From JBKPNZ01 sp046732895 (GTDB taxonomy: Bacteria; Actinomycetota; Thermoleophilia; Solirubrobacterales; 70-9): 64,000 nucleotides of DNA. The translations under genes were made by a program, and so were the position numbers. The DNA is taken from the NCBI GenBank assembly GCA_046732895.1, contig JBKPNZ010000009.1:1-64000 (forward strand), in the 5' to 3' direction. Below the pieces are notes generated by a model. The model ran no database searches. It worked only from the letters and a program-made list of their open reading frames with translations, and was not told the DNA's origin. Shown piece by piece: positions 32,739-43,309 of the stretch; positions within the stretch are counted from its first letter, which is position 1; each line of letters starts with the position of its first letter.

Positions 32739-33542
32739 CTACTCGATTGCGAGGCAATGCGGGCGCTGGAGATAGATGCGATCTTGGTGCCCCGCCGGGA
32801 ATCCGAGGCGCAGCGTGGACGGCTCCGCTCGCCGACCGAGGTGGGGCGGGATTCCGTCGCGAGATTCCGGTCGAGCCGGTTCGAGGCGCAAGCGGACCTC
32901 AGCGACGCTTGAGTTGCGGTGCAAACCGACCAGGATCGGTGCCCTCGGAGCGATCAGCCGGCCGGCAAGGCGCCCACCGAAGCCGCCGGCATCGCGCTCG
33001 AGAGATCGGGATTTGACGAAGGCGGCCGGGTCCAGCTCTACGGCGTACCGATGCTCACCCAGGTGCCTGGCTTCCCGCACATGCCGAGCGAGGAGCCGCA
33101 GGTACGACTCCAGCAACCCCATGGCACGCTCCGTGGACAGAGCGCCCCCGAAGCTCCCGCCGGGGAGGATCCCGTCGACGAGACAGCCGAACGCCCTCGT
33201 GTCGCCGCGCCGGTTGTAGCCCCAGAAGACGCCCTCGCTGCTGCCGTAGATGCCCCAGGAACGCTCGAGACTCGCTTTCCGCACCTTCTCCGGCTCTGCG
33301 ATCAGGAGATACTGCCGCGCCCCGAGATCCGCGCTGCCGGAAGCCCGCCACTCCGTCGACGGGCTGCGGAATCGCATGCGAACCCAGGCGGCTTTAGCTC
33401 CGAGGGTCTTCTCGGCGCCCGCCTCAACCCTCAAGGGCGCGGCATCCTGCCGTGCCTGTCGCGGCTCGTCTTCGCTACAGCCGGCCAGAAGCGCCAGCAC
33501 GGCAGCGACCAGCAGCGAAGCTCCGCGAAGCCGGGGTCCCAT
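32739..33542 (-). CDS. Putative lipoprotein of unknown function
   Basis: A 267-residue protein with a lipoprotein signal: basic start, hydrophobic LLVAAVLALLAGCS with the lipobox Cys near residue 22. The mature protein is rich in Arg and has no family that I recognise. Segments such as WGIYGSSEGVFWGYNRRGDTRAFGCLVDG suggest a compact extracellular domain. ATG at 33542 lies seven bases after a TAGTGT box and makes the signal peptide begin directly. It is divergent from the DUF354 gene. Confidence 0.7.
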   Translation of the reverse strand: MGPRLRGASLLVAAVLALLAGCSEDEPRQARQDAAPLRVEAGAEKTLGAKAAWVRMRFRSPSTEWRASGSADLGARQYLLIAEPEKVRKASLERSWGIYGSSEGVFWGYNRRGDTRAFGCLVDGILPGGSFGGALSTERAMGLLESYLRLLARHVREARHLGEHRYAVELDPAAFVKSRSLERDAGGFGGRLAGRLIAPRAPILVGLHRNSSVAEVRLRLEPARPESRDGIPPHLGRRAEPSTLRLGFPAGHQDRIYLQRPHCLAIE

Positions 33543-33549
33543 CCCAACG

Positions 33550-33555
33550 ACACTA
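33550..33555 (-). promoter_or_regulatory. Leaderless -10 box (TAGTGT) of the lipoprotein gene
   Basis: Minus-strand TAGTGT lies seven bases before the ATG at 33542. Confidence 0.45.
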
Positions 33556-33588
33556 CGCCCGGCCGGCCGATCGATCACGCTTCGCGGC

Positions 33589-34596
33589 GTGCGCATCTGG
33601 GTCGACATGACAGCCGCGGCGCACCCATTGGTGCTGCGGCCCCTGATCGAGCGGTTCGAGGCGCAGGGCCACGAGGTTGCGGTCACAGCCCGGGCCTACG
33701 GCCAGACCGAGGGCGTGCTGGAGCTGCTGGGCATTCCCTATGAGTCGGTTGGGCGCCATGGCGGCGCCTCGGTGGCGGGCAAGGCGACCGCGCTCGGCCG
33801 GCGGAGCGCTGCGCTCGCGCGCTGGGCGCGGCGGCGGCGCTTCGAGCTGGCGCTCGGCCACGGCTCGGTGGATCTGGCGGTGGTCTCGGCGCTGCTGCGA
33901 ATCCCGTCGGTGCAGATGCAGGACTACGAGTACGCAGGCCTTCAGCGCCAGCTCGCGTTCCGGGCGGCGCGCCGGGTGCTGGTGCCCGACGCGATTCCGG
34001 TGGCGGCGATGCGCAGGGCGGGGGCAAGCGGGCGCAAGCTGTTTCGCTATCCGGGCCTCAAGGAGGACTACTACCTGGCCGACTTCAAGCCGGATCCGGC
34101 GGTGCTCGCAGACCTCGGCCTGGACACGGACCGCGTCCTGGTCGTCGTGCGGCCGCCGCCGGAGACCTCGGCCTACCACGCGGAGAACCCGCTGTACGCC
34201 GGGGTCATCGACCGCCTCGCGGCGGATGAGTCGACGACGGCGGTTGTCATTCCGCGCACCGAGGGTCAGGGCGAGGCCGTGCGGGCGCGCGACGATCCGA
34301 GCCTGATCGTCCCCGACGGGGCGATCGACGCGCAGAGCCTGATCGCCTACAGCGACCTGGTGGTCAGCGCCGGTGGCACGATGAATCGGGAGGCGGTGGC
34401 GCTCGGAGTGCCCGTCTACACGATCTTCAGCGGGCGGATGGGAGCCGTCGACGAGCGGCTGCTGGCCGAGGGTCGCCTTCTGGAGCTGACCGATCCGACG
34501 GCCTTCGAGCTCCGCAAGAAGCCGGGCACCGCCGGCCCGGTGAGTCCACGCGACCCACAGGTGCTGGCCGACGCGGTGGTCGGTGCGCTGACCTAG
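33589..34596 (+). CDS. DUF354 protein (GT-B glycosyltransferase-like)
   Basis: A 335-residue protein. It opens with RIWVDMTAAAHPLVLRPLIERFEAQGHEV, the DUF354 start. The C-terminal half ends with a donor-site-like SDLVVSAGGTMNREAVALGVPVYTIFSGRMGAVD, as in UDP-GlcNAc 2-epimerase/GT-B enzymes. It lies 61 bases upstream of the WecA-type gene, so a role in glycan or lipid-linked sugar synthesis is likely but inferred. The start is GTG. Confidence 0.8.
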   Translation: MRIWVDMTAAAHPLVLRPLIERFEAQGHEVAVTARAYGQTEGVLELLGIPYESVGRHGGASVAGKATALGRRSAALARWARRRRFELALGHGSVDLAVVSALLRIPSVQMQDYEYAGLQRQLAFRAARRVLVPDAIPVAAMRRAGASGRKLFRYPGLKEDYYLADFKPDPAVLADLGLDTDRVLVVVRPPPETSAYHAENPLYAGVIDRLAADESTTAVVIPRTEGQGEAVRARDDPSLIVPDGAIDAQSLIAYSDLVVSAGGTMNREAVALGVPVYTIFSGRMGAVDERLLAEGRLLELTDPTAFELRKKPGTAGPVSPRDPQVLADAVVGALT

Positions 34597-34657
34597 CCGC
34601 CATTGACGGGCCGGGGGAGCGGTTAACCTCGCCGGCGGTCAAGCTCCAGGAGCCGCA

Positions 34658-35944
34658 ATGCTCGTACAGGGAAGGCCAGAGACCATCTCCGCCGTCTTCG
34701 CGTTCGCGATTGCGGGCATCCTCGCGTGGCTTCTGGTGCCGGTGGCAGAGCGCATCGCCTGGCGGATCGGCGCGGTCGCCCATCCGAACGAGCGCAGCCT
34801 CCACACGACCCCGACGCCGAAGTTGGGCGGCCTGGCGATCCTGGTCGGGGTCGAGGTCGCCGGGGTGCTGCTGCTGCCGGAGACCGGGCAGACCTATGCG
34901 ATCCTGGCCGGCGCAGCGGTCATCGCGGGCGTGGGGGTGCTCGACGACGTGTTCGATCTCCCCGCCTGGGCGAAGCTCATCGGTCAGATCGTGGGCTCCG
35001 CGATCCCCGTCTTCAACGGCGTGCGGATCGCCGCCTTCACGTTGCCGTTCGTCGGCGGCGTGAACCTCGCGTCGGTCGACCTGTTCACCCTGCCGCTCGT
35101 CGGGCACGTCGACCTCGGGCACGTGCTCACGATCTTCGGCTACGTGGCGGTGATCAACGTGATCAACCTGATCGACGGGGTCGACGGGCTCGCCGCGGGC
35201 GTCTGCGCGATCTCGGCGGCGACGCTGGCCATCATCGCCCTCTCGCTCGACCGCAACAGCGCCGGCGTCCTGGCGGCGCTGACCGCCGGAGGGGCGCTCG
35301 GATTCCTCCGCCACGGCTTCCCGCCCGCCTCGAGCTTCATGGGCGACACCGGTTCGAACCTGCTCGGCTACCTGCTCGCCACGATCGCCATCCAGGGGGC
35401 GTTGAAGACGAACGCGGTGGTCGCCATCTTCTTCCCGCTGATCGTCCTCGCCGTGCCGATCCTCGACACCGGCTTCGTCGTCGCCAAGCGCATCAAGTAC
35501 CGGCGCCCGATCTACCGCGCCGATCGGTGGCACTTCCACCACCGCATGGCCAACATCGGCTTCTCGCAGCGCCGCACCCTCGCGTACATGTACAGCTGGG
35601 CGCTCGTGATGGCCGGCCTGGCGCTGGCCCTGCGCTTCATCCCCTACTCGGACGACCACGGCAACTTCGACGTCGCCTGGACCGTGGTGATCATCGCCTG
35701 CCTCGCTGTCGCGCTGGCGGCGAGCGTCTACCTGGTGGTGACGCTCGAGATCCTCAAGCTCCGGCGCTTCCGCCTGCGCCAGGTGGGCGCGCGGACCGCG
35801 GTGCCGCCGCCGGAGGAGGCGATCGACGAGGGGGTGGCTCGCGAGCTGGAGACGGGCAGCTTCGCGACGGTCAATCCGCAGACCGGCGAAATGGAGGCGG
35901 TCGACCCCGAAACGGGCGAGTTCGAGGCTGTGGAGCAGGGCTGA
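34658..35944 (+). CDS. Undecaprenyl-phosphate GlcNAc-1-phosphate transferase (WecA/TagO type)
   Basis: A 428-residue membrane enzyme that loads a sugar phosphate onto the lipid carrier, the first step of wall-polymer synthesis. About ten or eleven membrane helices are visible. The metal and substrate motifs are GVLDDVFDLP, NLIDGVDGLAAG, SSFMGDTGSNLLGY and the HFHHRM loop, all intact. The C-terminal 55 residues are soluble and contain an imperfect repeat (NPQTGEMEAV, DPETGEFEAV). AGGAG precedes the ATG. Confidence 0.92.
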   Translation: MLVQGRPETISAVFAFAIAGILAWLLVPVAERIAWRIGAVAHPNERSLHTTPTPKLGGLAILVGVEVAGVLLLPETGQTYAILAGAAVIAGVGVLDDVFDLPAWAKLIGQIVGSAIPVFNGVRIAAFTLPFVGGVNLASVDLFTLPLVGHVDLGHVLTIFGYVAVINVINLIDGVDGLAAGVCAISAATLAIIALSLDRNSAGVLAALTAGGALGFLRHGFPPASSFMGDTGSNLLGYLLATIAIQGALKTNAVVAIFFPLIVLAVPILDTGFVVAKRIKYRRPIYRADRWHFHHRMANIGFSQRRTLAYMYSWALVMAGLALALRFIPYSDDHGNFDVAWTVVIIACLAVALAASVYLVVTLEILKLRRFRLRQVGARTAVPPPEEAIDEGVARELETGSFATVNPQTGEMEAVDPETGEFEAVEQG

Positions 35945-35973
35945 GGGCAGGCCGGAGAGCGGGCTTGATCGGA

Positions 35974-35979
35974 TATATT
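35974..35979 (+). promoter_or_regulatory. Candidate -10 (TATATT) for the ATP synthase operon
   Basis: TATATT stands out in the gap 35945-36130. A clear -35 is missing. It would give a leader of about 150 bases before atpZ. The gap also contains the 12-base palindrome ATGCGATCGCAT at 36088-36099, of unknown meaning. Confidence 0.3.
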
Positions 35980-36130
35980 CGGCGCCACGCGGCCGCCGAT
36001 CAGGCGGTCGCCGCCGCTCAGCTGGTGTGATCGCTGCCGCCCTCGTCCGCGGGTTCGGCGCCAGGGGGGCGGCTTACGCTTCCCCTTATGCGATCGCATC
36101 GAATGAGCGACCCCCAATTCGCAGACCACG

Positions 36131-36328
36131 ATGAGTCAGAAGCCTCCCGGCAGGGCGGATGCCGCCCTCGCCGGCGGCATGCTGGTGGGGGCGATGCTTG
36201 GCTGCGCGGCCGCCGGGTACGGGCTCGGTTCGCTGGTGGGTCTTGCCGTGCCGCTCGGGTTGATCGGCCTGTTCGTCGGAATCGCAGTGGGTTTTGCCCT
36301 TGTCTACGTTCGCTATAGGGGAATCTGA
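36131..36328 (+). CDS. AtpZ-like small membrane protein (ATP synthase operon)
   Basis: A 65-residue protein with two membrane helices separated by a short turn (AALAGGMLVGAMLGCAAAGYGLGSLVGL; LGLIGLFVGIAVGFALVYVRYR). It resembles AtpZ/AtpQ, which precede atpI in many operons and may help magnesium uptake or rotor assembly. It is the first gene of the ATP synthase operon. Confidence 0.7.
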   Translation: MSQKPPGRADAALAGGMLVGAMLGCAAAGYGLGSLVGLAVPLGLIGLFVGIAVGFALVYVRYRGI

Positions 36329-36353
36329 CCGGCTTGGCGGTGGAGCGCTCGCT

Positions 36354-36716
36354 TTGCGCTACGCCGACCTGCTCCTGCTCGCGGTGGCGCTGCCCCTGTT
36401 CCTGCTCGCCGGCTGGCCGATGCTCGGCTACGCGGTCGCCGCGGCCGTGTGGCTCATGCAGCACGGCATCCAGCTCTTCGCCGAGCGCCGCTCCCGCCGC
36501 GCCCTGGCCGAAGGCGACCGCAAGACGGCGCTCGGGGCGATTGCCGGCGCCACGCTGGCGCGCGTATGGCTCGTCGCGCTCGCGATCCTGCTCGTCGGTG
36601 GGCTCGGTGAGCGCGAAGACGGGCTCGCCGCCGCGCTGCTGTGCGCCGCGCTGGTCACCCTGTCGCTCGCGGGCCGCGCGCTGAGCCGCCTGTTCGAAGG
36701 CGAGGGCGCACGATGA
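36354..36716 (+). CDS. atpI: ATP synthase protein I
   Basis: A 120-residue protein with four hydrophobic helices in the AtpI arrangement (ADLLLLAVALPLFLLAGWPMLGYAVAAAVWLM; LARVWLVALAILLVGGL). AtpI helps assemble the c-ring. TTG at 36354 is chosen because GGTGGAG lies about nine bases upstream; a TTG at 36294 inside atpZ would add 20 residues without helix content. The stop overlaps the atpB ATG (ATGA). Confidence 0.72.
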   Translation: MRYADLLLLAVALPLFLLAGWPMLGYAVAAAVWLMQHGIQLFAERRSRRALAEGDRKTALGAIAGATLARVWLVALAILLVGGLGEREDGLAAALLCAALVTLSLAGRALSRLFEGEGAR

Positions 36717-37624
36717 GCAACAAGACCAAGGTGCTGGTGGGAATCGGCGTCTACGTCGCGATCCTGATCCTGCTGGTGCTGATCTTCGGCAACAACGGCA
36801 AGAACGACGAATTCCAGCCGCAGAACGAGTTCAAGCTCGACCCATGGGTCACGATCAAGCTCGCCGGGATCGACCTCTCGATCAACAAGGCCGTGCTCTA
36901 TCTGCTGCTGGCGACGGTCGCCACGATCGGGACGATGATCTGGATCTCCAGGCGCATGAGCGTGGAGCAGCCGAACCGCGTCCAGACCGTGATGGAGCTC
37001 GCCTACGACCTGACCAAGAACAACATCACCGGCACCAACGTGAGCGGGAAGTGGGCGGTGCGCTGGTTCCCCTTCCTCGCGACCCTCTTCTTCTTCATCT
37101 GGTTCTCGAACATGATCGGGTTCATCCCGCTCCCGACCAACACCGAGCACACGATCGACGTCTTCGGCGTGGAGATCCCGTCGTTCGCGATCTACGCGGC
37201 GACGGCGAACCTCTCCATCCCGCTCGTCCTGACGCTCGTCGTCTGGTTCTCCTACCACGTCGAGGGCATCCGGGCGAAGGGCTTCTTCGCCTATATCCGC
37301 AGCTGGTTGCCGCCCGGACTCGAGGACATGAACCCATTCGCGAAGGGATTCATCTTCGTGATCGAGGCGGTGTCGCAGTTCGCGCGGCTGATCTCGCTCT
37401 CCGTGCGACTGTTCGCGAACATCCTCGCGGGCCACTTGCTGCTTCTATTCATGGGCGGCGGCTTGGCTGTGCTGCTGGGGATCGCCGCTCTGGGGGCGCT
37501 CACCTTCCCGCTCGCATTCTTCTTTTTCGTGCTTGAGGTGGGCTTGATCGCCACCCTGCAGGCATTCATCTTCTCGACGCTCACCGCTATCTACATCGGC
37601 GGCGCCACCGCGGAGTCGCATTGA
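36713..37624 (+). CDS. atpB: ATP synthase F0 subunit a
   Basis: A 303-residue proton-channel subunit. The essential stator arginine is R232 in SLSVRLFANILAGH. There are about six membrane helices, and a hydrophilic insert near residues 35-50 after the first one. The family C-terminus (FIFSTLTAIYIGGA) is present. It is followed one base after its stop by the two-hairpin element and then atpE. Confidence 0.96.
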   Translation: MSNKTKVLVGIGVYVAILILLVLIFGNNGKNDEFQPQNEFKLDPWVTIKLAGIDLSINKAVLYLLLATVATIGTMIWISRRMSVEQPNRVQTVMELAYDLTKNNITGTNVSGKWAVRWFPFLATLFFFIWFSNMIGFIPLPTNTEHTIDVFGVEIPSFAIYAATANLSIPLVLTLVVWFSYHVEGIRAKGFFAYIRSWLPPGLEDMNPFAKGFIFVIEAVSQFARLISLSVRLFANILAGHLLLLFMGGGLAVLLGIAALGALTFPLAFFFFVLEVGLIATLQAFIFSTLTAIYIGGATAESH

Positions 37625-37677
37625 GGGGCTTTAGCCCCGAAAGAGGCATGTAAGGCTGCGAAGCAGCCGCAATAGAT
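37625..37677 (+). ncRNA. Intergenic two-hairpin element, copy B (atpB/atpE)
   Basis: Hairpin 1 is GGGGC-TTTA-GCCCC. Then come GAAAG, ten bases with CATGTAA, hairpin 2 GGCTGC-GAA-GCAGCC, and the tail GCAATAGAT. It has the same 53-base length as copy A at 28931. About 12-13 positions differ, and the stem differences are compensatory. The element starts directly after the atpB stop and leaves 33 bases, including the atpE ribosome-binding site, before atpE. The placement suggests a role in mRNA processing, stability or uneven expression of a and c subunits. Confidence 0.65.
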
Positions 37678-37710
37678 TCAAGGAAGTAAGAAAACCAAGG
37701 AGTAACGCAA

Positions 37711-37989
37711 ATGGACCTCTCAATCCCACTCGCTCAGGCATCGAGCGGCATCACCGACACCGGCATCACGGATGCCGGCAAGGCGATCGCGCTCGGCGTC
37801 GGTGCCGGACTCGGCTCGATCGGCGCCGGCATCGGCATCGGCTTCATCTTCGGTAAGGAGATCGAGTCGGTCGCACGCCAGCCCGAGATGAAGGACGAGC
37901 TTCAGAGCATTCGCTGGCTCGGCTTCGCGCTGACCGAGGCCGTCGCCTTCTACACGTTCATCTTCGGCCTGATCGCCTTCTTCCTCTAG
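37711..37989 (+). CDS. atpE: ATP synthase F0 subunit c
   Basis: A 92-residue rotor subunit. Helix 1 has the glycine pattern GVGAGLGSIGAGIGIG, and the polar loop is ARQPEM. The ion-binding carboxylate is E76 in LTEAVAFYTF. The residue after it is Ala, not the Ser/Thr of sodium-binding rings, so protons are the likely ion. AAGGAG lies eight bases before the ATG. Confidence 0.96.
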   Translation: MDLSIPLAQASSGITDTGITDAGKAIALGVGAGLGSIGAGIGIGFIFGKEIESVARQPEMKDELQSIRWLGFALTEAVAFYTFIFGLIAFFL

Positions 37990-37993
37990 GCCG

Positions 37994-38554
37994 GTGGAGG
38001 TGCTCGCCGACATGGCCGCCGCGCTGCCCATGGGCAGCTCCAGCTTCCTCGTCTCGCCCGGCCTGGGCCTGATGATCTGGACGCTGGTCCTGTTCCTGTT
38101 CACGATGTGGGTGCTGCGCAAGGTCGCCTTCCCACGGATCCAGGAGGCCCTGGATCGCCGGGCGAAGGCCATCGCCGAGTCGATCGAGCAGGCCGAGCGC
38201 CAGCGCCAAGAGGCTGATGAGCTCCTCCAGGAGTACCGCCATCGCCTCACCGAGGCCAGGGAGCAGGCGGACGACATCGTCGCCCGAGCTCGCAAGGCGT
38301 CAGAGGCGGCGGTCGCCGAGGCATCGGCTGAGGGCAAGGCCAAGCGAGACGAGCTCGTCGCCGCCGCCAGGCGGGACATCGAGGCCGAGACCCGGCGCTC
38401 GCTGGAGAAGATCCGCAACGAAGTCGCCGATCTGACCGTGCTGGCGACCGAGAAGATCACGCGCAAGTCGCTGGACTCAGACGACCAGAAGCGCCTGGTC
38501 GACGAGGCCCTGGCCGAGGTGGACTTCTCGGCGCTGGCCGGAAGCGAGAAGTGA
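37994..38554 (+). CDS. atpF: ATP synthase F0 subunit b
   Basis: A 186-residue stator subunit. One membrane helix (LGLMIWTLVLFLFTMWVL) precedes a long charged helix rich in Glu, Arg and Ala (EQAERQRQEADELLQEYRHR). GTG at 37994 is used; an ATG at 38012 is possible and would remove six residues. Confidence 0.93.
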   Translation: MEVLADMAAALPMGSSSFLVSPGLGLMIWTLVLFLFTMWVLRKVAFPRIQEALDRRAKAIAESIEQAERQRQEADELLQEYRHRLTEAREQADDIVARARKASEAAVAEASAEGKAKRDELVAAARRDIEAETRRSLEKIRNEVADLTVLATEKITRKSLDSDDQKRLVDEALAEVDFSALAGSEK

Positions 38555-38570
38555 ACACTGTGGGTAGCTG

Positions 38571-39104
38571 ATGGAAGAGATCGCTCGCGTATATGCCGAC
38601 GCCCTGTTCGAGGCGGCCAAGGACAAGGGCAACCTGGATGCCGTGCACGAGCAGCTCGGCGAGTTCGCCGACGTCCTCGCCGACAACCGCGACATGCAGG
38701 TGTTCTTCTTCAGCCCGTACTTCTCCTCGCAGGAGAAGCGCGATGGAATCGACAGCGCCATCTCCGGCGCCGAGGCGGAGCTCGTGAACTTCCTCGAGCT
38801 CCTCGCCGAGAAGCACCGGATGCCCGCGCTCTTCCGCATCCGCCAACGCTTCGACGAGCTGTGGGCCGAGGAGAACCGCCGCCTGGAGGTCACACTCACG
38901 AGCGCCGTTGAGCTCGATCCGAAGGTGATCGAACGGGTCGGCGCCGAGCTCGAGCGCCAGACCGAACGCAAGATCGACCTGCAGGCGGACGTCGACCCCG
39001 ACGTCCTTGGCGGGCTCGTCCTACGGGTCGGCAACATGGTCCTCGACGCCAGCCTGCGGGCGAAGCTCGAGCGGCTGCGCAAGGAAGTCGTCCAGCCGGC
39101 ATAG
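38571..39104 (+). CDS. atpH: ATP synthase F1 subunit delta
   Basis: A 177-residue OSCP/delta subunit joining F1 to the b stalk. It opens with IARVYADALFEAAKD and ends with the conserved VLRVGNMVLDASLRAKLERLRKEV. It is a separate protein, not fused to b as in mycobacteria. The gap to atpA contains the palindrome GCCCCGGGGC. Confidence 0.94.
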   Translation: MEEIARVYADALFEAAKDKGNLDAVHEQLGEFADVLADNRDMQVFFFSPYFSSQEKRDGIDSAISGAEAELVNFLELLAEKHRMPALFRIRQRFDELWAEENRRLEVTLTSAVELDPKVIERVGAELERQTERKIDLQADVDPDVLGGLVLRVGNMVLDASLRAKLERLRKEVVQPA

Positions 39105-39153
39105 CGCCCCGGGGCCAAAGACTTAGAGAGAGAAACGAGGAGTAAGAACCCAG

Positions 39154-40857
<1,704 letters not shown>

Positions 40858-41775
40858 GTGGCGACCCAGAAGGAAGTCAAGAGCCGGATCAACTCCGTCA
40901 AGAACGTGCACAAGATCACGCGGGCGATGGAGATGGTCGCCGCGGCGCGCCTGCGCCGGGCCGAGCAGCGCATCGACCACATGCGCCCCTACGCGCAGGC
41001 CATCCGCAAGATGACGCAGCAGGTCGCCGACGCGGCGGGGGACATCCCCCGCGTCGAGCTGCTCACCGAGCGGGAGCAGACGAGGCGCGTCGGGGTGCTC
41101 CTGGTGACCGGCGACCGCGGCCTCGCAGGCGCCTTCAACGCCCAGATCATCCGTGAGGGCACCCGCCTGAAGCGCGAGTATCGCGACGAGGGCGCCGAGG
41201 TGGTCTTCTCGGCCGTCGGCCGGCGCGGCAACTCGACCCTCAACTTCCGCGGCGAGGACGTTGCCCACGCCTACGTCGGCTTCACCGACCGTCCGGCCTT
41301 CACCGACGCCCGCGAGATCTCACGCGAGCTGACCGCGGCCTACATCGACGAGGAGGTCGATCGCGTCGACCTCGTCTACAACCGCTACATCTCGCCGCTC
41401 ACGCAGTACGTCCGCCGGCACACGCTGCTTCCCCTCCAGAAGGCGGACGTCTTCGGCGAGGGCATCCCCGAGCCCGAGGAGCCCGCTGATCCGGACCTCG
41501 TCGAGGCGCACACGAAGGCTTACTGGGTGTACGAACCCGACCCCGAGGTCCTGCTGCCGAAGCTCTTCGAGGAGTACGTGGACCTGTCCGTCTACCGGGC
41601 TCTGCTCGAGTCGGCGGCCTCGGAGCTGGGCGCGCGGATGACGGCGATGCGGAACGCGTCGGAGAACGCGCAGGACATGATTGGCCGCCTCACGCTGGAG
41701 ATGAACCGGGTGCGCCAGGCGGAGATCACGCAGGAGATTCTTGAAGTAGTCGCCGGCGCCGAGGCGCTCGGCTAG
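40858..41775 (+). CDS. atpG: ATP synthase F1 subunit gamma
   Basis: A 305-residue central-shaft subunit with the typical coiled-coil ends: RINSVKNVHKITRAMEMVAAARLRRAE at the N-terminus and SENAQDMIGRLTLEMNRVRQAEITQEI at the C-terminus. The globular domain has LLVTGDRGLAGAFN. A short insert near residues 200-220 is Glu/Pro rich. The start is GTG immediately after the atpA stop. Confidence 0.96.
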   Translation: MATQKEVKSRINSVKNVHKITRAMEMVAAARLRRAEQRIDHMRPYAQAIRKMTQQVADAAGDIPRVELLTEREQTRRVGVLLVTGDRGLAGAFNAQIIREGTRLKREYRDEGAEVVFSAVGRRGNSTLNFRGEDVAHAYVGFTDRPAFTDAREISRELTAAYIDEEVDRVDLVYNRYISPLTQYVRRHTLLPLQKADVFGEGIPEPEEPADPDLVEAHTKAYWVYEPDPEVLLPKLFEEYVDLSVYRALLESAASELGARMTAMRNASENAQDMIGRLTLEMNRVRQAEITQEILEVVAGAEALG

Positions 41776-41794
41776 CAACTGACACTGGAGAGTG

Positions 41795-43309
41795 ATGGCT
41801 GAAAAGAACGGAAACGTAGGGACGATCGAATCGATCACAGGCGTCGTGGTCGACGTGGTCTTCCCCGAGCAGCTGCCTGAGATCTATTCGGCGCTCAAGA
41901 TCGAGGTGGACGAAGGCGACGGCCGCCCGAAGATCAACCTGGTCTGCGAGGTGCAGCAGCACCTCGGCGACGATCGCGTGCGCACGGTCGCAATGGACTC
42001 GACCGACGGCCTGCGCCGCGGCGACGAGGTCGTCGACACCGGCGGCCCGATCACGGTGCCGGTGGGCCGCGAGACGCTCGGCCGGATCTTCAACCTGCTC
42101 GGCGAGCCGATCGACCTTGGCGACCCGGTCGAAGGCGACGAGCGCTGGCCGATCCACCGCCCCGCCCCCAACGTCGAGGACCTGGCGCCCAGCCAGGAGA
42201 TCCTCGAAACGGGGATCAAGGTCATCGATCTGCTCGCGCCCTACGCGAAGGGCGGCAAGGTCGGCCTCTTCGGCGGCGCCGGCGTGGGCAAGACGGTGCT
42301 GATCCAGGAGCTGATCCGGAGCATCGGCGAGGAGCACGAGGGCCTCTCGGCCTTCTGCGGCGTCGGCGAGCGCTCGCGCGAGGGGAACGACCTCTGGCTC
42401 GAGATGAAGGAGTCGGGCGTCATCGAGAAGACGATGCTCGTCTTCGGCCAGATGAACGAGCCGCCCGGGGCCCGCCTGCGAGTCGCCCTCTCCGGCCTGA
42501 CGATGGCCGAGTACTTCCGCGAGGAGGGCGGTCAGGACGTGCTGCTCTTCATCGACAACATCTTCCGCTTCGTCCAGGCGGGCTCCGAGGTCTCGGCGCT
42601 CCTCGGGCGCATGCCCTCCGCCGTCGGCTACCAGCCGACGCTGGAGACCGAGATGGGTGAGCTCCAGGAGCGCATCACGTCGACCCAGAAGGGGTCGGTC
42701 ACGTCGATCCAGGCCGTCTACGTCCCCGCCGACGACCTCACCGACCCGGCGCCGGCGTCGGTGTTCGCGCACCTCAACGCGACCACGACCCTCTCCCGCA
42801 GCATCTCGGAGAAGGGGATCTACCCGGCGGTCGACCCGCTCGACTCGACCTCGACGATCCTCAAGCCCGACATCCTCGGCGAGGACCACTACACGACGGC
42901 GACCGAGGTGCAGGAGGTCCTCCAGCGCTACAAGGAGCTGCAGGACATCATCGCCATCCTCGGGATCGAGGAGCTCTCGGACGAGGACCGCCTGGCGGTG
43001 AACCGGGCGCGCAAGATCGAGCGCTTCCTTTCGCAGCCGTTCTTCGTGGCCTCGCAGTTCACGGGTCGCGAGGGCGAGTACGTCCCGGTCGGCGACACCG
43101 TCCGGAGCTTCCGCGAGATCCTCGACGGCAAATACGACGAGCTGCCGGAGTCGGCCTTCTACATGAAGGGCTCCATCGACCAGGTCACCGGCACCGAGGA
43201 GAAGGCCGAAAAGGACGAGGCCGTCGAGCGCGAGAAGGCCGAGGCCGACGAGCGCAAGGAAGCCGAGGCCGAGGCTGAGGAGCGCGAGAAGGAGGAGGCG
43301 CCCGCGTAG
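41795..43309 (+). CDS. atpD: ATP synthase F1 subunit beta, with acidic C-terminal tail
   Basis: A 504-residue catalytic subunit. The P-loop is GGAGVGKTVLIQE (K166, T167), and VGERSREGND contains the catalytic glutamate region. The last 40 residues (EEKAEKDEAVEREKAEADERKEAEAEAEER) are highly charged and absent from most homologues. ATG at 41795 is preferred over the GTG at 41792 because GGAG lies four bases before the ATG. The stop overlaps the atpC GTG by one base. Confidence 0.97.
   Translation: MAEKNGNVGTIESITGVVVDVVFPEQLPEIYSALKIEVDEGDGRPKINLVCEVQQHLGDDRVRTVAMDSTDGLRRGDEVVDTGGPITVPVGRETLGRIFNLLGEPIDLGDPVEGDERWPIHRPAPNVEDLAPSQEILETGIKVIDLLAPYAKGGKVGLFGGAGVGKTVLIQELIRSIGEEHEGLSAFCGVGERSREGNDLWLEMKESGVIEKTMLVFGQMNEPPGARLRVALSGLTMAEYFREEGGQDVLLFIDNIFRFVQAGSEVSALLGRMPSAVGYQPTLETEMGELQERITSTQKGSVTSIQAVYVPADDLTDPAPASVFAHLNATTTLSRSISEKGIYPAVDPLDSTSTILKPDILGEDHYTTATEVQEVLQRYKELQDIIAILGIEELSDEDRLAVNRARKIERFLSQPFFVASQFTGREGEYVPVGDTVRSFREILDGKYDELPESAFYMKGSIDQVTGTEEKAEKDEAVEREKAEADERKEAEAEAEEREKEEAPA

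Noticed and set aside
36088..36099. Palindrome ATGCGATCGCAT as a regulatory site or HIP1-like repeat
   Set aside because: It is a single copy containing GCGATCGC, which arises easily in GC-rich DNA, with no second site nearby. It is mentioned only in the promoter entry.
36293..36353. Longer atpI starting inside atpZ
   Set aside because: The extra residues lack hydrophobic character and there is no ribosome-binding site. The TTG at 36354 has a purine-rich site at proper distance.
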